Assembly: GCF_900604965.1 (NCBI RefSeq)
Contig: NZ_UWPD01000001.1
Span: forward strand, 1,132,642-1,196,641
Origin: Gordonibacter sp. Marseille-P4307
Lineage (GTDB): Bacteria > Actinomycetota > Coriobacteriia > Coriobacteriales > Eggerthellaceae
Direction: 5' to 3'
DNA length: 64,000 nt
Position numbers and translations under genes: made by a program. Shown here in pieces: positions 1-9,112 of this stretch. Numbering within the stretch: position 1 is the first letter of the stretch; the number at the start of each line of letters is the position of its first letter. The notes beneath the pieces were generated by a model, which saw only the letters and a program-made list of their open reading frames with translations, was not told the origin of the DNA and did not search any database.

Positions 1-1020
1 GAAAGCCTGCGTTCCATCGCCCGAACGGCTGCTGCGATGGTGGTTGCAACCGGACCGCTCACCACCGATGCCCTCGCGGCCGATCTGTCTTCGATAACCG
101 GGTCGGATCGCCTGTCGTTCTTCGATGCCGCGGCTCCCATCGTCATGGCCGACTCCATTGATTACGGCAAGGTCTTTCGTCAGAGCCGCTACGAAGACGC
201 CGGCGAGGGGCCCGACGGGCGGGGGGATTACCTCAACGCGCCGTTCACGCGCGAGGAATACGAGGAGTTCGCGAACTGCCTGCTGGAGGCCGAGCGCGTC
301 ATTCAGCGCGATTTCGAGACCAAGGATCTCTTTCAGGCTTGCCAGCCTATCGAAGAGATCATGCGAAAGGGAATCGACGCTCCGCGCTTCGGTCCGCTTA
401 AACCCGTGGGCCTTACCGATCCGCGCACGGGTCGGCGCCCGTACGCAGCGCTTCAGCTCCGCGCCGAGAATGCGCAGATGACCGCCTACAACCTGGTTGG
501 CTTTCAGACCAACCTGCGTTTCGCCGAGCAAAAGCGCGTGTTCAGCATGATTCCGGGTTTGGAAAGCGCCGAGTTCGTCCGATTCGGCGTCATGCATCGC
601 AACACCTTCATCGACGCTCCCCGTCTGCTCAATTCCGATCTTTCCCTGCGCGGTGGGACGATCGAGGGCGCTGCGGTCTATGTCGCCGGACAGCTGGGTG
701 GAACGGAGGGGTACTGCGAGGCCGTCCGCTCGGGCCTTCATTGCGCGCTGTCCATCGCGGCCCGCTTAAAGGGAATCGAGCTGCCCGCCCTTCCCGCCGA
801 GACCGCGTTCGGGGCCCTGGTGCGCTATGCGACCGATCCTCAAACCGAGAACTATCAGCCCATGCACGTCAACTTCGGCATCATGCCCCCTCTGTCCGAG
901 CGGGTAAGAAACAAGGGCCTGCGCTACGCCGCCTATGCGCAGCGGGGCGCGCTCGCGCTCGATGGGTACGTTCACCAGCTTGAAGGGGCGGGTCTCGCGC
1001 AGCGGGAGGGTTCTCGATGA
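1..1020 (+). CDS. trmFO: Methylenetetrahydrofolate-tRNA (uracil-5-) methyltransferase, 3' part
   Basis: The reading frame is open from base 1, so the start and the N-terminal FAD-binding Rossmann region lie outside the window; 339 residues are visible. What remains matches the central and C-terminal parts of TrmFO, the folate- and FAD-dependent enzyme that makes 5-methyluridine at position 54 of tRNA. Visible hallmarks are the stretch around NAQMTAYNLVGFQTNL and the GALVRYATDP/YQPMHVNFGIMPPL segment near the C-terminus. The stop overlaps the next start (ATGA at 1017-1020), so it is probably translationally coupled to xerC, an order common in Gram-positive bacteria. Confidence 0.93.
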   Translation, partial: ESLRSIARTAAAMVVATGPLTTDALAADLSSITGSDRLSFFDAAAPIVMADSIDYGKVFRQSRYEDAGEGPDGRGDYLNAPFTREEYEEFANCLLEAERVIQRDFETKDLFQACQPIEEIMRKGIDAPRFGPLKPVGLTDPRTGRRPYAALQLRAENAQMTAYNLVGFQTNLRFAEQKRVFSMIPGLESAEFVRFGVMHRNTFIDAPRLLNSDLSLRGGTIEGAAVYVAGQLGGTEGYCEAVRSGLHCALSIAARLKGIELPALPAETAFGALVRYATDPQTENYQPMHVNFGIMPPLSERVRNKGLRYAAYAQRGALALDGYVHQLEGAGLAQREGSR

Positions 1021-1961
1021 GCGAAGGCGATTCGGATGCTTTGCCATCCGCAACGGCGTACGTCGATCGTTTCTGTGCGTCGTTGCGTGCCGAGCGCAAC
1101 AGCTCCCCGCATACGCTGAGGGCGTATCGCAAAGATATCGCGGCGTATCTTGCGTGGTGTGAAAGAAGCGATCGAGACTTCCTCTCGATCGACCATCGGG
1201 GCCTGCGGCTCTACCTCTCCGAGCTTTCCGAGGCGCGCTATGCTCGCTCGACCACGAATCGCATGCTGTCGTCGATTCGGGCCTTCTACCGCTGGCTTTT
1301 GATCGAGGGCGTTATCGTGTCGGATCCGGCGTCGGTTCTGCAGGGCCCGCGCCAAGGGGCAAGGCTGCCCCGCGTTCTCAAGCCGCAGGAGATGGCGCAG
1401 CTGCTGGGTGTGAACGCAACGGACGTCCAAGCGGGATCTATCGGCAAGGCCGAGGCTGTTCGCATGCGCGATCAGGCTATTCTCGAGTTTCTCTACGCAT
1501 GCGGCGCGCGCATCTCAGAGACGTCGGAGCTGCGCAACGACCTGGTCGATTTTTCCCAATGCCAGGTGAAGGTGGTGGGGAAGGGGCGAAAGGAGCGCAT
1601 CGTTCCCCTTCACGCCCTGTGCCTCGATTCCATGATGAAGTACCGTCGCCTCGCCCGCCCGGTGCTTTTGAACGGTGCCGACAGCGAGTTCTTCTTCGTG
1701 TCCACACGCGGCAACCAGATGAAGACCGATGCGATGCGCAAAATGTTCAAGCAGGCGCTTGTCCAGGCGGGTCTCCCCTCGGACATCACGCCTCACGATA
1801 TGCGCCACACCTTCGCAACCGATGTGCTTGCGGGCGGCGCCGATCTGCGCAGCGTGCAGGAGATGCTGGGCCACGCATCGCTTTCGACCACGCAGATATA
1901 CACCCACCTTACCGTCGAGCGCCTTCGCCAGGCCCATAAGGCGGCGCATCCCCGCTCGTAG
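1017..1961 (+). CDS. xerC: Tyrosine recombinase XerC/XerD family
   Basis: A 314-residue integrase-family recombinase that would resolve chromosome dimers at dif. Residues 12-100 form the SAM-like core-binding domain; the catalytic domain follows. The full catalytic set is visible: R165 (GARISE), K189 (VVGKGRKER), H260 and R263 (HDMRHTFA), H286 (LGHASLS) and the nucleophile Y295 (QIYTH). The length is normal for the family. It starts at an ATG overlapping the trmFO stop by 4 bp. That position and the housekeeping neighbourhood argue for a chromosomal Xer protein, not a phage integrase. Whether it works alone or with a partner cannot be seen here. Confidence 0.93.
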   Translation: MSEGDSDALPSATAYVDRFCASLRAERNSSPHTLRAYRKDIAAYLAWCERSDRDFLSIDHRGLRLYLSELSEARYARSTTNRMLSSIRAFYRWLLIEGVIVSDPASVLQGPRQGARLPRVLKPQEMAQLLGVNATDVQAGSIGKAEAVRMRDQAILEFLYACGARISETSELRNDLVDFSQCQVKVVGKGRKERIVPLHALCLDSMMKYRRLARPVLLNGADSEFFFVSTRGNQMKTDAMRKMFKQALVQAGLPSDITPHDMRHTFATDVLAGGADLRSVQEMLGHASLSTTQIYTHLTVERLRQAHKAAHPRS

Positions 1962-2031
1962 GCAAAAGGCGAACAAAAAGCGGTTTTTAAAAGACTGCGT
2001 TACAAGACGGCTCCTTCTCTGCGCCCAACGG

Positions 2032-2037
2032 TAGAAT
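2032..2037 (+). promoter_or_regulatory. -10 box upstream of uvrA
   Basis: TAGAAT, about 95 bases before the uvrA start. No convincing -35 hexamer is seen at the expected distance. The leader contains a short GCGGG/CCCGC hairpin at 2049-2061. No LexA-type palindrome was recognised. Confidence 0.45.
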
Positions 2038-2132
2038 TCGAGTATTGCGCGGGTGTCCCGCCAGAACGCGACGGGCGTTTCGATCCCGCAACGGGGCTCT
2101 CGCGTGTCGAGTTGTGAAAGAAGAAGGTCCAC

Positions 2133-5030
2133 ATGGGTCAAAGCGAAATCGTCATCAAGGGCGCTCGCGAGCATAATCTGAAGAACGTCGATCTCTCCAT
2201 TCCGCGCGACAAGCTGGTCGTCATTACGGGTCTGTCCGGTTCGGGGAAATCCAGTCTCGCTTTCGACACGATGTACGCCGAGGGTCAGCGTCGCTACGTC
2301 GAGAGCCTGTCGAGCTATGCGCGCATGTTCCTCGGGCAGATGAGCAAGCCCGATCTGGACAGCATCGACGGACTTTCCCCCGCAGTGTCCATCGATCAGA
2401 AGACCACCAGCAGAAACCCGCGATCCACGGTGGGCACCACAACCGAGATATACGATTATCTGCGCCTTCTGTACGCGCGTGTCGGCGTGCCCCATTGCCC
2501 CGAATGCGGGCGCGTCATCCAGAAGCAGACCACCGATCAGGTAACCGACGAGATCTTGAAGCTCGCCACCGATCAGGCCGACAAGGCCATCGTCATGGCT
2601 CCTATGGTCGAGGGCAAGAAAGGGGAGTTCACCCGCCTGTTCGCCGATCTCGGTCGCGAGGGGTTCGCCCGCGTGCGCATCGATGGGCAGATCGTTCGCC
2701 TTACCGGCGAGGAAATCGTGCTGAACAAGAAGATCAAGCATTTCATCGAAGTGGTGGTCGATCGCGTGTCCCTTAAAGCGTCGGCCACGACGCGTATCGC
2801 CGAAGCGGTGGAGACCGCAACCTCGCTTGCCGATGGTCGCGTGCTGGTTCAGGTGATCGGCAAAAGCGGAGATCAAGACGTTGCTTCGAAGAAAACATCG
2901 TCGGGGGCCACGGGGGGTCTCGCCGAAAACGAGCATATGTTCTCGCTGGCTTTGGCCTGCCCCGAGCATGGGCACTCCATAGCCGAGCTTCAGCCGCGCG
3001 ACTTCTCCTTCAATGCGCCGTACGGTGCCTGTCCGGATTGCCTGGGCTTGGGCAGCAGGGAAGAGGTCGATCCGGCGCTGGTGGTTCCCGACTGGTCGCT
3101 GTCGCTGAACGAAGGAGCGGTCGCCCCGTTCAAAACGGGCAACTACTATCCCCAGGTTCTGGTGGCCGTGGCGCAGCATCTGGGAGCCGATGCCGACACC
3201 GCATGGGAGGATATGCCCGAAAAGGTTCGCGACGGGTTGATGAACGGCGTGCCCGGACGCGTGCGCGTCGATTATGTGACCGTCGATGGACGTGAAACCT
3301 ACTGGTACATCGAGTGGGGCGGAATCATCAAGGCGATCGAAGATAAGCTGAAAGAGGCGTCGAGCGATCGCCAGCGCGAGAAGCTGGAGGCTTACTTCGC
3401 CACGATTCCGTGCCATACCTGCAAGGGTCGCCGACTGCGTCCCGAGATCCTGGCCGTCACCATCGAGGGCAAGTCGATCATCGATGCCTGCGAGATGAGC
3501 GCGCTTGACTCGCTGCGGTTTTTCCAATCCCTCGCGTTTAAGGGCGCTGACGAGAAGATCGCGGGGCCGATCGTCAAGGAAATCGTCGCGCGCTTGAAGT
3601 TTCTCGTCGATGTGGGCCTGGACTATCTGACCCTCGAACGCGCAACCGCCACGCTTTCCGGTGGAGAGGCCCAGCGCATTCGCCTGGCAACCCAGATCGG
3701 CGCGGGCCTGACGGGTGTGCTCTACATTTTGGACGAGCCGTCCATCGGGCTGCATCAGCGCGACAACGAGCGTCTGATCGAGACCCTTCGCCATCTGCGC
3801 GATTTGGGCAACACGGTGGTGGTTGTCGAACACGACGAGGATACGATACGCGCCGCCGACTTCGTGGTCGATATGGGACCGGGTGCGGGCGAGCATGGCG
3901 GCGAGGTGATCGCGGCGGGTACGCCCCAACAGGTTATCGATACCGTGGGTTCGGTGACGGGAGACTACCTCAGCGGCAGGAAGCGCATCGAGGTGCCTTC
4001 CGAGCGCCGAAGCCCCAATCGCGGCAAACTGCGGCTCACGGGGGCTTCGGAGAACAACCTGAAAGACGTTTCGCTCGATGTCGAGTTCGGCACGCTGACC
4101 GTCATCACGGGCGTGTCTGGTTCGGGGAAAAGCTCGCTTATCACCGACACCTTGGCCCCGCTTCTGGCCAACCGCGTGAACAGGGCTCGCCGGCGAACCG
4201 GCGCCTACAGAAAGATTGCGGGCGTGGATAAGATCGACAAGGTCATCAATATCGATCAGAGCCCCATCGGTCGCACGCCGCGCTCCAATCCCGCCACCTA
4301 CGTTGGCTTGTGGGACGATATTCGCGCCCTGTTCGCCTCGACGCAGGAGGCCAAGGCGCGCGGGTATTCGCCCGGGCGCTTCTCGTTCAACGTGAAGGGC
4401 GGCCGCTGCGAGGCGTGCAAAGGAGACGGCCAGATCAAGATCGAGATGCACTTCCTTCCCGATATCTACGTGCCGTGCGAGGTGTGCAGCGGCGAGCGCT
4501 ACAACCGCGAGACGCTGCAGGTTACGTATCGCGGCAAGAACATCTCCCAGGTGCTTGACATGACCGTGGACGATGCGTTGGGGTTCTTCGAGAACATTCC
4601 GGGCATCAGGCGCAAGTTGCAGACGCTTCACGACGTAGGTTTGGGCTATATCCGTCTGGGCCAGCCGGCCACCACGCTGTCGGGAGGCGAGGCCCAGCGC
4701 GTCAAACTGTCAAGCGAGCTGGACAAGCGCCAAACGGGCAAAACCTTCTATATACTGGACGAACCCACCACGGGGCTGCATTTCGAGGACGTGCGCCAGC
4801 TGCTTGCAGTGCTGCAGCGCCTGGTGGATGCGGGTAACACCGTTTTGGTCATCGAGCATAATCTCGATGTGATAAAATCTGCCGACCGAATAGTCGATCT
4901 CGGTCCCGAAGGGGGTTTCCGCGGGGGGACCGTGGTGGCGGCGGGCACGCCCGAAGAGGTCGCCCGTGTGGCCGAAAGCCATACCGGCCGGTTCTTGCGG
5001 CCCCTGCTCGGTATCGAATCAGAGCGTTAG
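2133..5030 (+). CDS. uvrA: Excinuclease ABC subunit A
   Basis: UvrA, 965 residues, is the damage-sensing ATPase of nucleotide excision repair and loads UvrB. Two ABC ATPase halves are visible: Walker [11 protein letters not shown] near residue 36 and [10 protein letters not shown] near 655, each with a signature ([27 protein letters not shown]) and a Walker B (YILDEPS, YILDEPT). Zinc-binding modules include [17 protein letters not shown] and the distal [17 protein letters not shown] pair. One first-module position reads CPEH where many UvrA proteins have CPxC. The start ATG follows AGAAGAAGG. It stands alone with its own -10 box; uvrC lies 1.1 kb downstream. Confidence 0.97.
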   Translation: MGQSEIVIKGAREHNLKNVDLSIPRDKLVVITGLSGSGKSSLAFDTMYAEGQRRYVESLSSYARMFLGQMSKPDLDSIDGLSPAVSIDQKTTSRNPRSTVGTTTEIYDYLRLLYARVGVPHCPECGRVIQKQTTDQVTDEILKLATDQADKAIVMAPMVEGKKGEFTRLFADLGREGFARVRIDGQIVRLTGEEIVLNKKIKHFIEVVVDRVSLKASATTRIAEAVETATSLADGRVLVQVIGKSGDQDVASKKTSSGATGGLAENEHMFSLALACPEHGHSIAELQPRDFSFNAPYGACPDCLGLGSREEVDPALVVPDWSLSLNEGAVAPFKTGNYYPQVLVAVAQHLGADADTAWEDMPEKVRDGLMNGVPGRVRVDYVTVDGRETYWYIEWGGIIKAIEDKLKEASSDRQREKLEAYFATIPCHTCKGRRLRPEILAVTIEGKSIIDACEMSALDSLRFFQSLAFKGADEKIAGPIVKEIVARLKFLVDVGLDYLTLERATATLSGGEAQRIRLATQIGAGLTGVLYILDEPSIGLHQRDNERLIETLRHLRDLGNTVVVVEHDEDTIRAADFVVDMGPGAGEHGGEVIAAGTPQQVIDTVGSVTGDYLSGRKRIEVPSERRSPNRGKLRLTGASENNLKDVSLDVEFGTLTVITGVSGSGKSSLITDTLAPLLANRVNRARRRTGAYRKIAGVDKIDKVINIDQSPIGRTPRSNPATYVGLWDDIRALFASTQEAKARGYSPGRFSFNVKGGRCEACKGDGQIKIEMHFLPDIYVPCEVCSGERYNRETLQVTYRGKNISQVLDMTVDDALGFFENIPGIRRKLQTLHDVGLGYIRLGQPATTLSGGEAQRVKLSSELDKRQTGKTFYILDEPTTGLHFEDVRQLLAVLQRLVDAGNTVLVIEHNLDVIKSADRIVDLGPEGGFRGGTVVAAGTPEEVARVAESHTGRFLRPLLGIESER

Positions 5031-5086
5031 GGGATCTCGGCATTCAAGCGCGCCGAGTTTTGCAATTCACAGTGCGGGAGGCGTTC

Positions 5087-5614
5087 ATGGAGCTGCGCAA
5101 AGTCGAGCTATCCGAGCTCGATCGGGTGATGGATGTATACGAGGACGGTCGTCGGTCCCTTGCAAAGCTGGGTATCGATCAGTGGCAGCATGGGCGCCCC
5201 TCGCGTGCGATGTTGGAAGCCGATATCGTCAACGGAGAGCTGTTCGCCTGCGTCGAGGACGGTGCGGTTCTCGGGTACGTTATGTTCAGCTTGCGCGGCG
5301 ACGCAGACTACGATCGACTCGAGGGCAGCTGGCTGTCAGAGGGCGATTCGGCGAATCCCGACTACGGCGTGGTCCACCGTTTGGTGGCCGATTCCCGTAC
5401 GGGTCGCCGAGGGGTTGCCTCGTTTTTGATGGGGCAGGTCGAGGAACTGGCCCGTGCTGCTGGCGTGAAGGGCGTGCGGCTTGACACCCATCCCGGCAAC
5501 ATCCCCATGCGTCGTCTTCTGGCCAAACTGAGCTACACGAAGTGCGGCGCCTTCCATCTGGTGGGTTGTCCCGAGCCGGTGACCGAGCGCTACGCCTACG
5601 AGAAGCTTGTGTAA
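5087..5614 (+). CDS. GNAT-family N-acetyltransferase
   Basis: A 175-residue acyl-CoA-dependent acetyltransferase. The ATG at 5087 is chosen because GGGAGG lies at 5075-5081; an in-frame TTG upstream has no such site. The fold-specific part is the acetyl-CoA loop around VHRLVADSRTGRRGVASFLM (about residues 97-116), followed by RLDTHPGNIPMRRLLAKLSY, the usual GNAT helix-strand pairing, and a C-terminal ERYAYEK. The substrate cannot be assigned. It follows uvrA by 56 bases and may share its transcript, but this says nothing about function. Confidence 0.85.
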   Translation: MELRKVELSELDRVMDVYEDGRRSLAKLGIDQWQHGRPSRAMLEADIVNGELFACVEDGAVLGYVMFSLRGDADYDRLEGSWLSEGDSANPDYGVVHRLVADSRTGRRGVASFLMGQVEELARAAGVKGVRLDTHPGNIPMRRLLAKLSYTKCGAFHLVGCPEPVTERYAYEKLV

Positions 5615-5661
5615 GTCCGCCAGGCGCGTCTGCGCGCGGTTACCGTTTCTGGGGCGGCGGC

Positions 5662-5946
5662 GTGGCCACGGTGGAGGACTACCATGACGCCCTCGTGGCT
5701 TCGGCCTGTTGCGGGCGCCACGGCCTCGGCCTCGCCCTCGTGGGTTACAATCTCGATGGGTACGAGGACTGGTGGTCGGCGGTGAGTGCACTGAAGCGCT
5801 GCCAGGCTCCCGTCGATCGGGACACGAAGTGCGAGGGCTTCGTCTTCGGCGGCGAAGCTGCCGTATCGCGAGGCGATTTCTTGAACCTGCCTTTTTGGCC
5901 GCCGTCTCCTCCTTACTGGGATCTTGTGGATCCTTGTGAGCCTTGA
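5662..5946 (+). CDS. Possible small hypothetical protein
   Basis: An open frame with a GTG at 5662 would give 94 residues. The translation is rich in Gly, Trp and aromatic residues (for example LVGYNLDGYEDWWSAV) and matches no family I recognise. It lies between the acetyltransferase and uvrC, with only a weak GGGGCGG upstream. The frame overlaps no better candidate and the composition is not obviously random, but high-GC DNA often gives such frames by chance. It could be a gene remnant. Confidence 0.25.
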   Translation: MATVEDYHDALVASACCGRHGLGLALVGYNLDGYEDWWSAVSALKRCQAPVDRDTKCEGFVFGGEAAVSRGDFLNLPFWPPSPPYWDLVDPCEP

Positions 5947-6130
5947 TTAGTTCGGAGGATAATCGCGCGATATCCGAAAGCGATGGTCGCGTCCCTGAAT
6001 CTGGGATTGAATGAGATCAGGGTTTCGGGGCGCGGCTTTTTACCAGCATCCTCTTGCGTCCTTTGATCTTTTTCCGATAGTTGACGGTTTCAGCTAGGGC
6101 GCGGATCGCGTGTGCCTCGAGGCGCTTTGC

Positions 6131-6136
6131 TATACT
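6131..6136 (+). promoter_or_regulatory. -10 box for a probably leaderless uvrC transcript
   Basis: TATACT ends six bases before the A of the uvrC ATG at 6143, so the predicted transcription start is at or next to the start codon. There is no Shine-Dalgarno sequence before that ATG. No good -35 hexamer is seen. Confidence 0.5.
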
Positions 6137-6142
6137 GCGCCT

Positions 6143-8149
6143 ATGACCGATAAGAACGACTCACTCTCGAACCCTTCCGCTTCCGGCGCATCTGCACAAT
6201 TATCTGCCCGAAAGATCGAACGCATCAAGCGGGAGCTTGACAGCGTGCCCGCGCTGCCGGGCTGCTATCTGTGGAAGAATGCGGAAGGCGAGGTCATCTA
6301 CGTCGGCAAGGCGAAGCAGCTGCGCGCCCGCATGCGCCAGTACGTGAACTTCCAGGACGACCGCGCCAAGATTCCCCTGCTGGTCGATCAGATACACTCG
6401 TTCGAATACCTGGTGGTCGACAACGAGCACGAGTCGTTGGTTCTGGAGAAGAACCTCATCAAGCAGCATGCGCCCTTCTTCAACGCCGACTTCAAAGACG
6501 ACAAGTCCTATCCGTTCATCGCGCTTACCAAATCCGACGTGTTTCCCGCGATCAAGTACACGCGCGAGCGTCATCGAGCCGGGACGCGGTACTTCGGGCC
6601 CTTTACCGACAGCCGTGCGGCGCGCAATCTCGTTGATATAGCGAGGCGAATCGTTCCTATCTGCGCGTCGTCGTGCGCCGACTGGCGGCGGCTTTCGCGC
6701 AGCCTCGAGCGCAGCGATGGGGCGACGACGGCGTCGTCGCGCCCGTGCTTCGACTGTCACGTGGGGCTGGGTCCGGGAGCCTGCTGCGGACGCATCACCC
6801 CGGAAGAGTACGCTGAAAACGTCAAGAAGATCGCGCGGTTCCTGGATGGGCAGCATCGCGAGTTCGTAGACGAGCTGTCTCGGGAGATGGCCCAAGCCGC
6901 CGAAAACCTCGAGTTCGAGCGCGCCGCGCGGATCAAGGACCGCATCGATACCATCAACTCGCTCACCGACAAGCAGCGCGCCGTTTCCTCGCATGCGCTC
7001 GATGCCGATGTGGTGGGCATCGAGCGCGAGGAGACGGTTGCCGGCGTGCACGTTCTGATGGTGCGGGAGGGCCGCATCGTCAACTCGAATGAATTCGTGC
7101 TGAACCGCGGACGCGACGTGCCCGACGAAGACCTGCTGCACATGTTCCTGCTGCGCTACTACGATGCGACGACGTCTATTCCTCGCGAGGTTGTCGTGCG
7201 CAACATGCCCGAGGATGCCGAGGTCATGGGGGAGTGGCTTACCGGAAAGCTTTCCAGCGCGCACGGGGCGAAGGTGCGCTTCGTCGCGCCGAAGAAAGGC
7301 GAGCGCGCCGAGCTGGTGGAGCTGGCCGAGAAAAACGCCAAGCATACCCTCATGCGCTACAAAGTGCGCACCAACTACGACGATAAGCGCATCAACGAAG
7401 CGCTTATGCAGCTGGAAAGCGCTTTGGCGATGGACGGTCCGCCCTACCGTATCGAATGCTTCGACATCTCCACCATTCATGGCAGCTACACCGTCGCCTC
7501 CATGGTGGTGTTCACCAACGGGCGGCCCGATAAGAACCAGTACCGCCGTTTCAAGATAAAGACCCCGCTTTCCGAAGCCAACGACTTCCTCAGCATGCAG
7601 GAGGTGATGAAGAGGCGCTACGCGCCCGAGCGCATGGCAGACCGCCGCTTTGGCTCTAAGCCCGACCTTATCATCTTGGATGGAGGAAAACCTCAGCTCA
7701 ACGCCGTTCTTCAGATGTTCGGGGAGATGGGGGTCGACGACATCGCCCTTGCCGGTCTGGCCAAGCGCGACGAGGAGCTGTTCGTTCCCTGGCAAAACGC
7801 GGGGCCGGTCGTCCTTCCGGGCGGATCGGCCTCTCTGTACCTGGTCAAGCAGGTACGAGACGAAGCCCATCGCTTTGCGATCACGTTCCATCGAGAGCTG
7901 CGCGGCAAAGGTATGACCGCCAGCATTCTCGATGACGTCGCGGGGCTGGGGCCCGTGCGCAAAAAAGCGCTTCTGGGGCATTTCAAATCGTTCAAACGGT
8001 TGAAGGAGGCCTCGCTCGACGACATCTGCGCCGCGCGCGTTGTTCCCAACGAGGTGGCAGAAGAGCTGTTCGCGGTCTTGCGGCAGTATAATAGGGATGT
8101 AGCGGAGCGCGCGACGGATGCGTCGGGCACCGCGGACGGCGAGGAGTAA
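6143..8149 (+). CDS. uvrC: Excinuclease ABC subunit C
   Basis: UvrC, 668 residues, makes both incisions around UvrB-bound DNA damage. The N-terminal GIY-YIG nuclease is clear (ALPGCYLWKNAEGEVIYVGKAK, residues about 36-57), then the UVR domain that contacts UvrB (around 250-285), the RNase H-like nuclease (IECFDISTIHGSYTVASMVV and LIILDGGKPQLNAV) and tandem helix-hairpin-helix motifs near the end (VAGLGPVRKKALLGHFKS). Between the GIY-YIG domain and the Cys cluster (PCFDCHVGLGPGACCGRI) there is a Ser/Arg-rich insertion of about 20 residues. The ATG at 6143 is preferred over an in-frame GTG at 6110 because the only promoter-like -10 lies between them. rapZ follows after 12 bases. Confidence 0.96.
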   Translation: MTDKNDSLSNPSASGASAQLSARKIERIKRELDSVPALPGCYLWKNAEGEVIYVGKAKQLRARMRQYVNFQDDRAKIPLLVDQIHSFEYLVVDNEHESLVLEKNLIKQHAPFFNADFKDDKSYPFIALTKSDVFPAIKYTRERHRAGTRYFGPFTDSRAARNLVDIARRIVPICASSCADWRRLSRSLERSDGATTASSRPCFDCHVGLGPGACCGRITPEEYAENVKKIARFLDGQHREFVDELSREMAQAAENLEFERAARIKDRIDTINSLTDKQRAVSSHALDADVVGIEREETVAGVHVLMVREGRIVNSNEFVLNRGRDVPDEDLLHMFLLRYYDATTSIPREVVVRNMPEDAEVMGEWLTGKLSSAHGAKVRFVAPKKGERAELVELAEKNAKHTLMRYKVRTNYDDKRINEALMQLESALAMDGPPYRIECFDISTIHGSYTVASMVVFTNGRPDKNQYRRFKIKTPLSEANDFLSMQEVMKRRYAPERMADRRFGSKPDLIILDGGKPQLNAVLQMFGEMGVDDIALAGLAKRDEELFVPWQNAGPVVLPGGSASLYLVKQVRDEAHRFAITFHRELRGKGMTASILDDVAGLGPVRKKALLGHFKSFKRLKEASLDDICAARVVPNEVAEELFAVLRQYNRDVAERATDASGTADGEE

Positions 8150-8161
8150 GGAGTGCTGGGT

Positions 8162-9112
8162 ATGGGCGATCGCGACGTCGCGCTTGAAAACCTCGAGGTG
8201 GTCATCGTGAGCGGAATGAGCGGTGCGGGCCGCACCGAGTCGATGCGCGTGTTCGAGGATCTGGGATACTACTGCGTCGATAACCTTCCCCCCGTTCTCA
8301 TCGGAAACCTCATCGACATGTATCGTGCTCACGGGATCGAGGGGAAGCCCGGCAAGCTCGCGTTCGTGTGCGATGCCCGCACGGGAGATTTCTTCGAGGC
8401 GATGCACACCGAGCTGGAGAGTCTGAAAGGCAAAGGGGTGAACTACCGCATCGTGTTCCTCGACGCCGAGGACGAAAAGCTTATCTCCCGCTACAAGTCC
8501 AGCCGTCGGCGCCACCCTCTGTGCGGAGACGGAGCCACCATCTCGCGCGGCATCGAGCGCGAACGCGACGTGCTGTTCGAGCTGAAGCAGGCCGCGACGT
8601 TCGTGATCGACACCACCAACCTGCTGCCCGCCGAGTTGCGCGCGAAGATTCGCGAGCTGTTCTCCGACGGCTCTCCTGCGCAGGGGCTTTCGGTCACGGT
8701 GTACTCGTTCGGGTTCAAACACGGAGCGCCCGCTGACGCCGACGTCGTCATCGATGTGCGTTTTCTCCCCAACCCCTATTACGAGAGCCGGTTGAAGTAC
8801 CTCACCGGTCTCGATCAGCCGGTGCGGGACTACGTGCTGTACAACGAAGAGACCGAGAAGTTCTTGCGCCGCTGGGAGGCTCTGCTCGACTGCGTCATGC
8901 CGGGGTACGTGTCCGAGGGCAAGCAGCAGCTCGCCATTGCGGTGGGCTGTACGGGCGGTCAGCATCGCAGCGTCGCCCTGGCCGAGGTGACGGGCGATTA
9001 CCTTTCGTCGAAGGGGTACCGCGTAAGCGTTGCCCATCGCGATCTGAAGCTGGCGGTGCGCCGCGACGGCTCGGTTACCGTGGCCGACGTGAGCGCGAGC
9101 GCGAACGACTGA
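8162..9112 (+). CDS. rapZ: RNase adapter/nucleotide-binding protein RapZ (YvcJ)
   Basis: A P-loop NTPase of 316 residues. The Walker A motif reads SGMSGAGRTES (about residues 17-27), with Arg replacing the usual Lys at the GK(S/T) position. The C-terminal domain carries the family motif IAVGCTGGQHRSVALAE. In E. coli RapZ controls amino-sugar synthesis through a small RNA; in Gram-positive bacteria its role is less defined but it is genetically linked to yvcK and whiA, as here. The ATG at 8162 lies nine bases after AAGGAG; the GTG at 8153 abuts that site and is too close. The stop overlaps the yvcK start by one base. Confidence 0.93.
   Translation: MGDRDVALENLEVVIVSGMSGAGRTESMRVFEDLGYYCVDNLPPVLIGNLIDMYRAHGIEGKPGKLAFVCDARTGDFFEAMHTELESLKGKGVNYRIVFLDAEDEKLISRYKSSRRRHPLCGDGATISRGIERERDVLFELKQAATFVIDTTNLLPAELRAKIRELFSDGSPAQGLSVTVYSFGFKHGAPADADVVIDVRFLPNPYYESRLKYLTGLDQPVRDYVLYNEETEKFLRRWEALLDCVMPGYVSEGKQQLAIAVGCTGGQHRSVALAEVTGDYLSSKGYRVSVAHRDLKLAVRRDGSVTVADVSASAND

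Noticed and set aside
1515-4631. 1038-codon open frame on the minus strand
   Set aside because: It is the antisense shadow of uvrA in high-GC DNA; the translation is His/Arg/Asp-rich without any domain, while the plus strand encodes intact UvrA.
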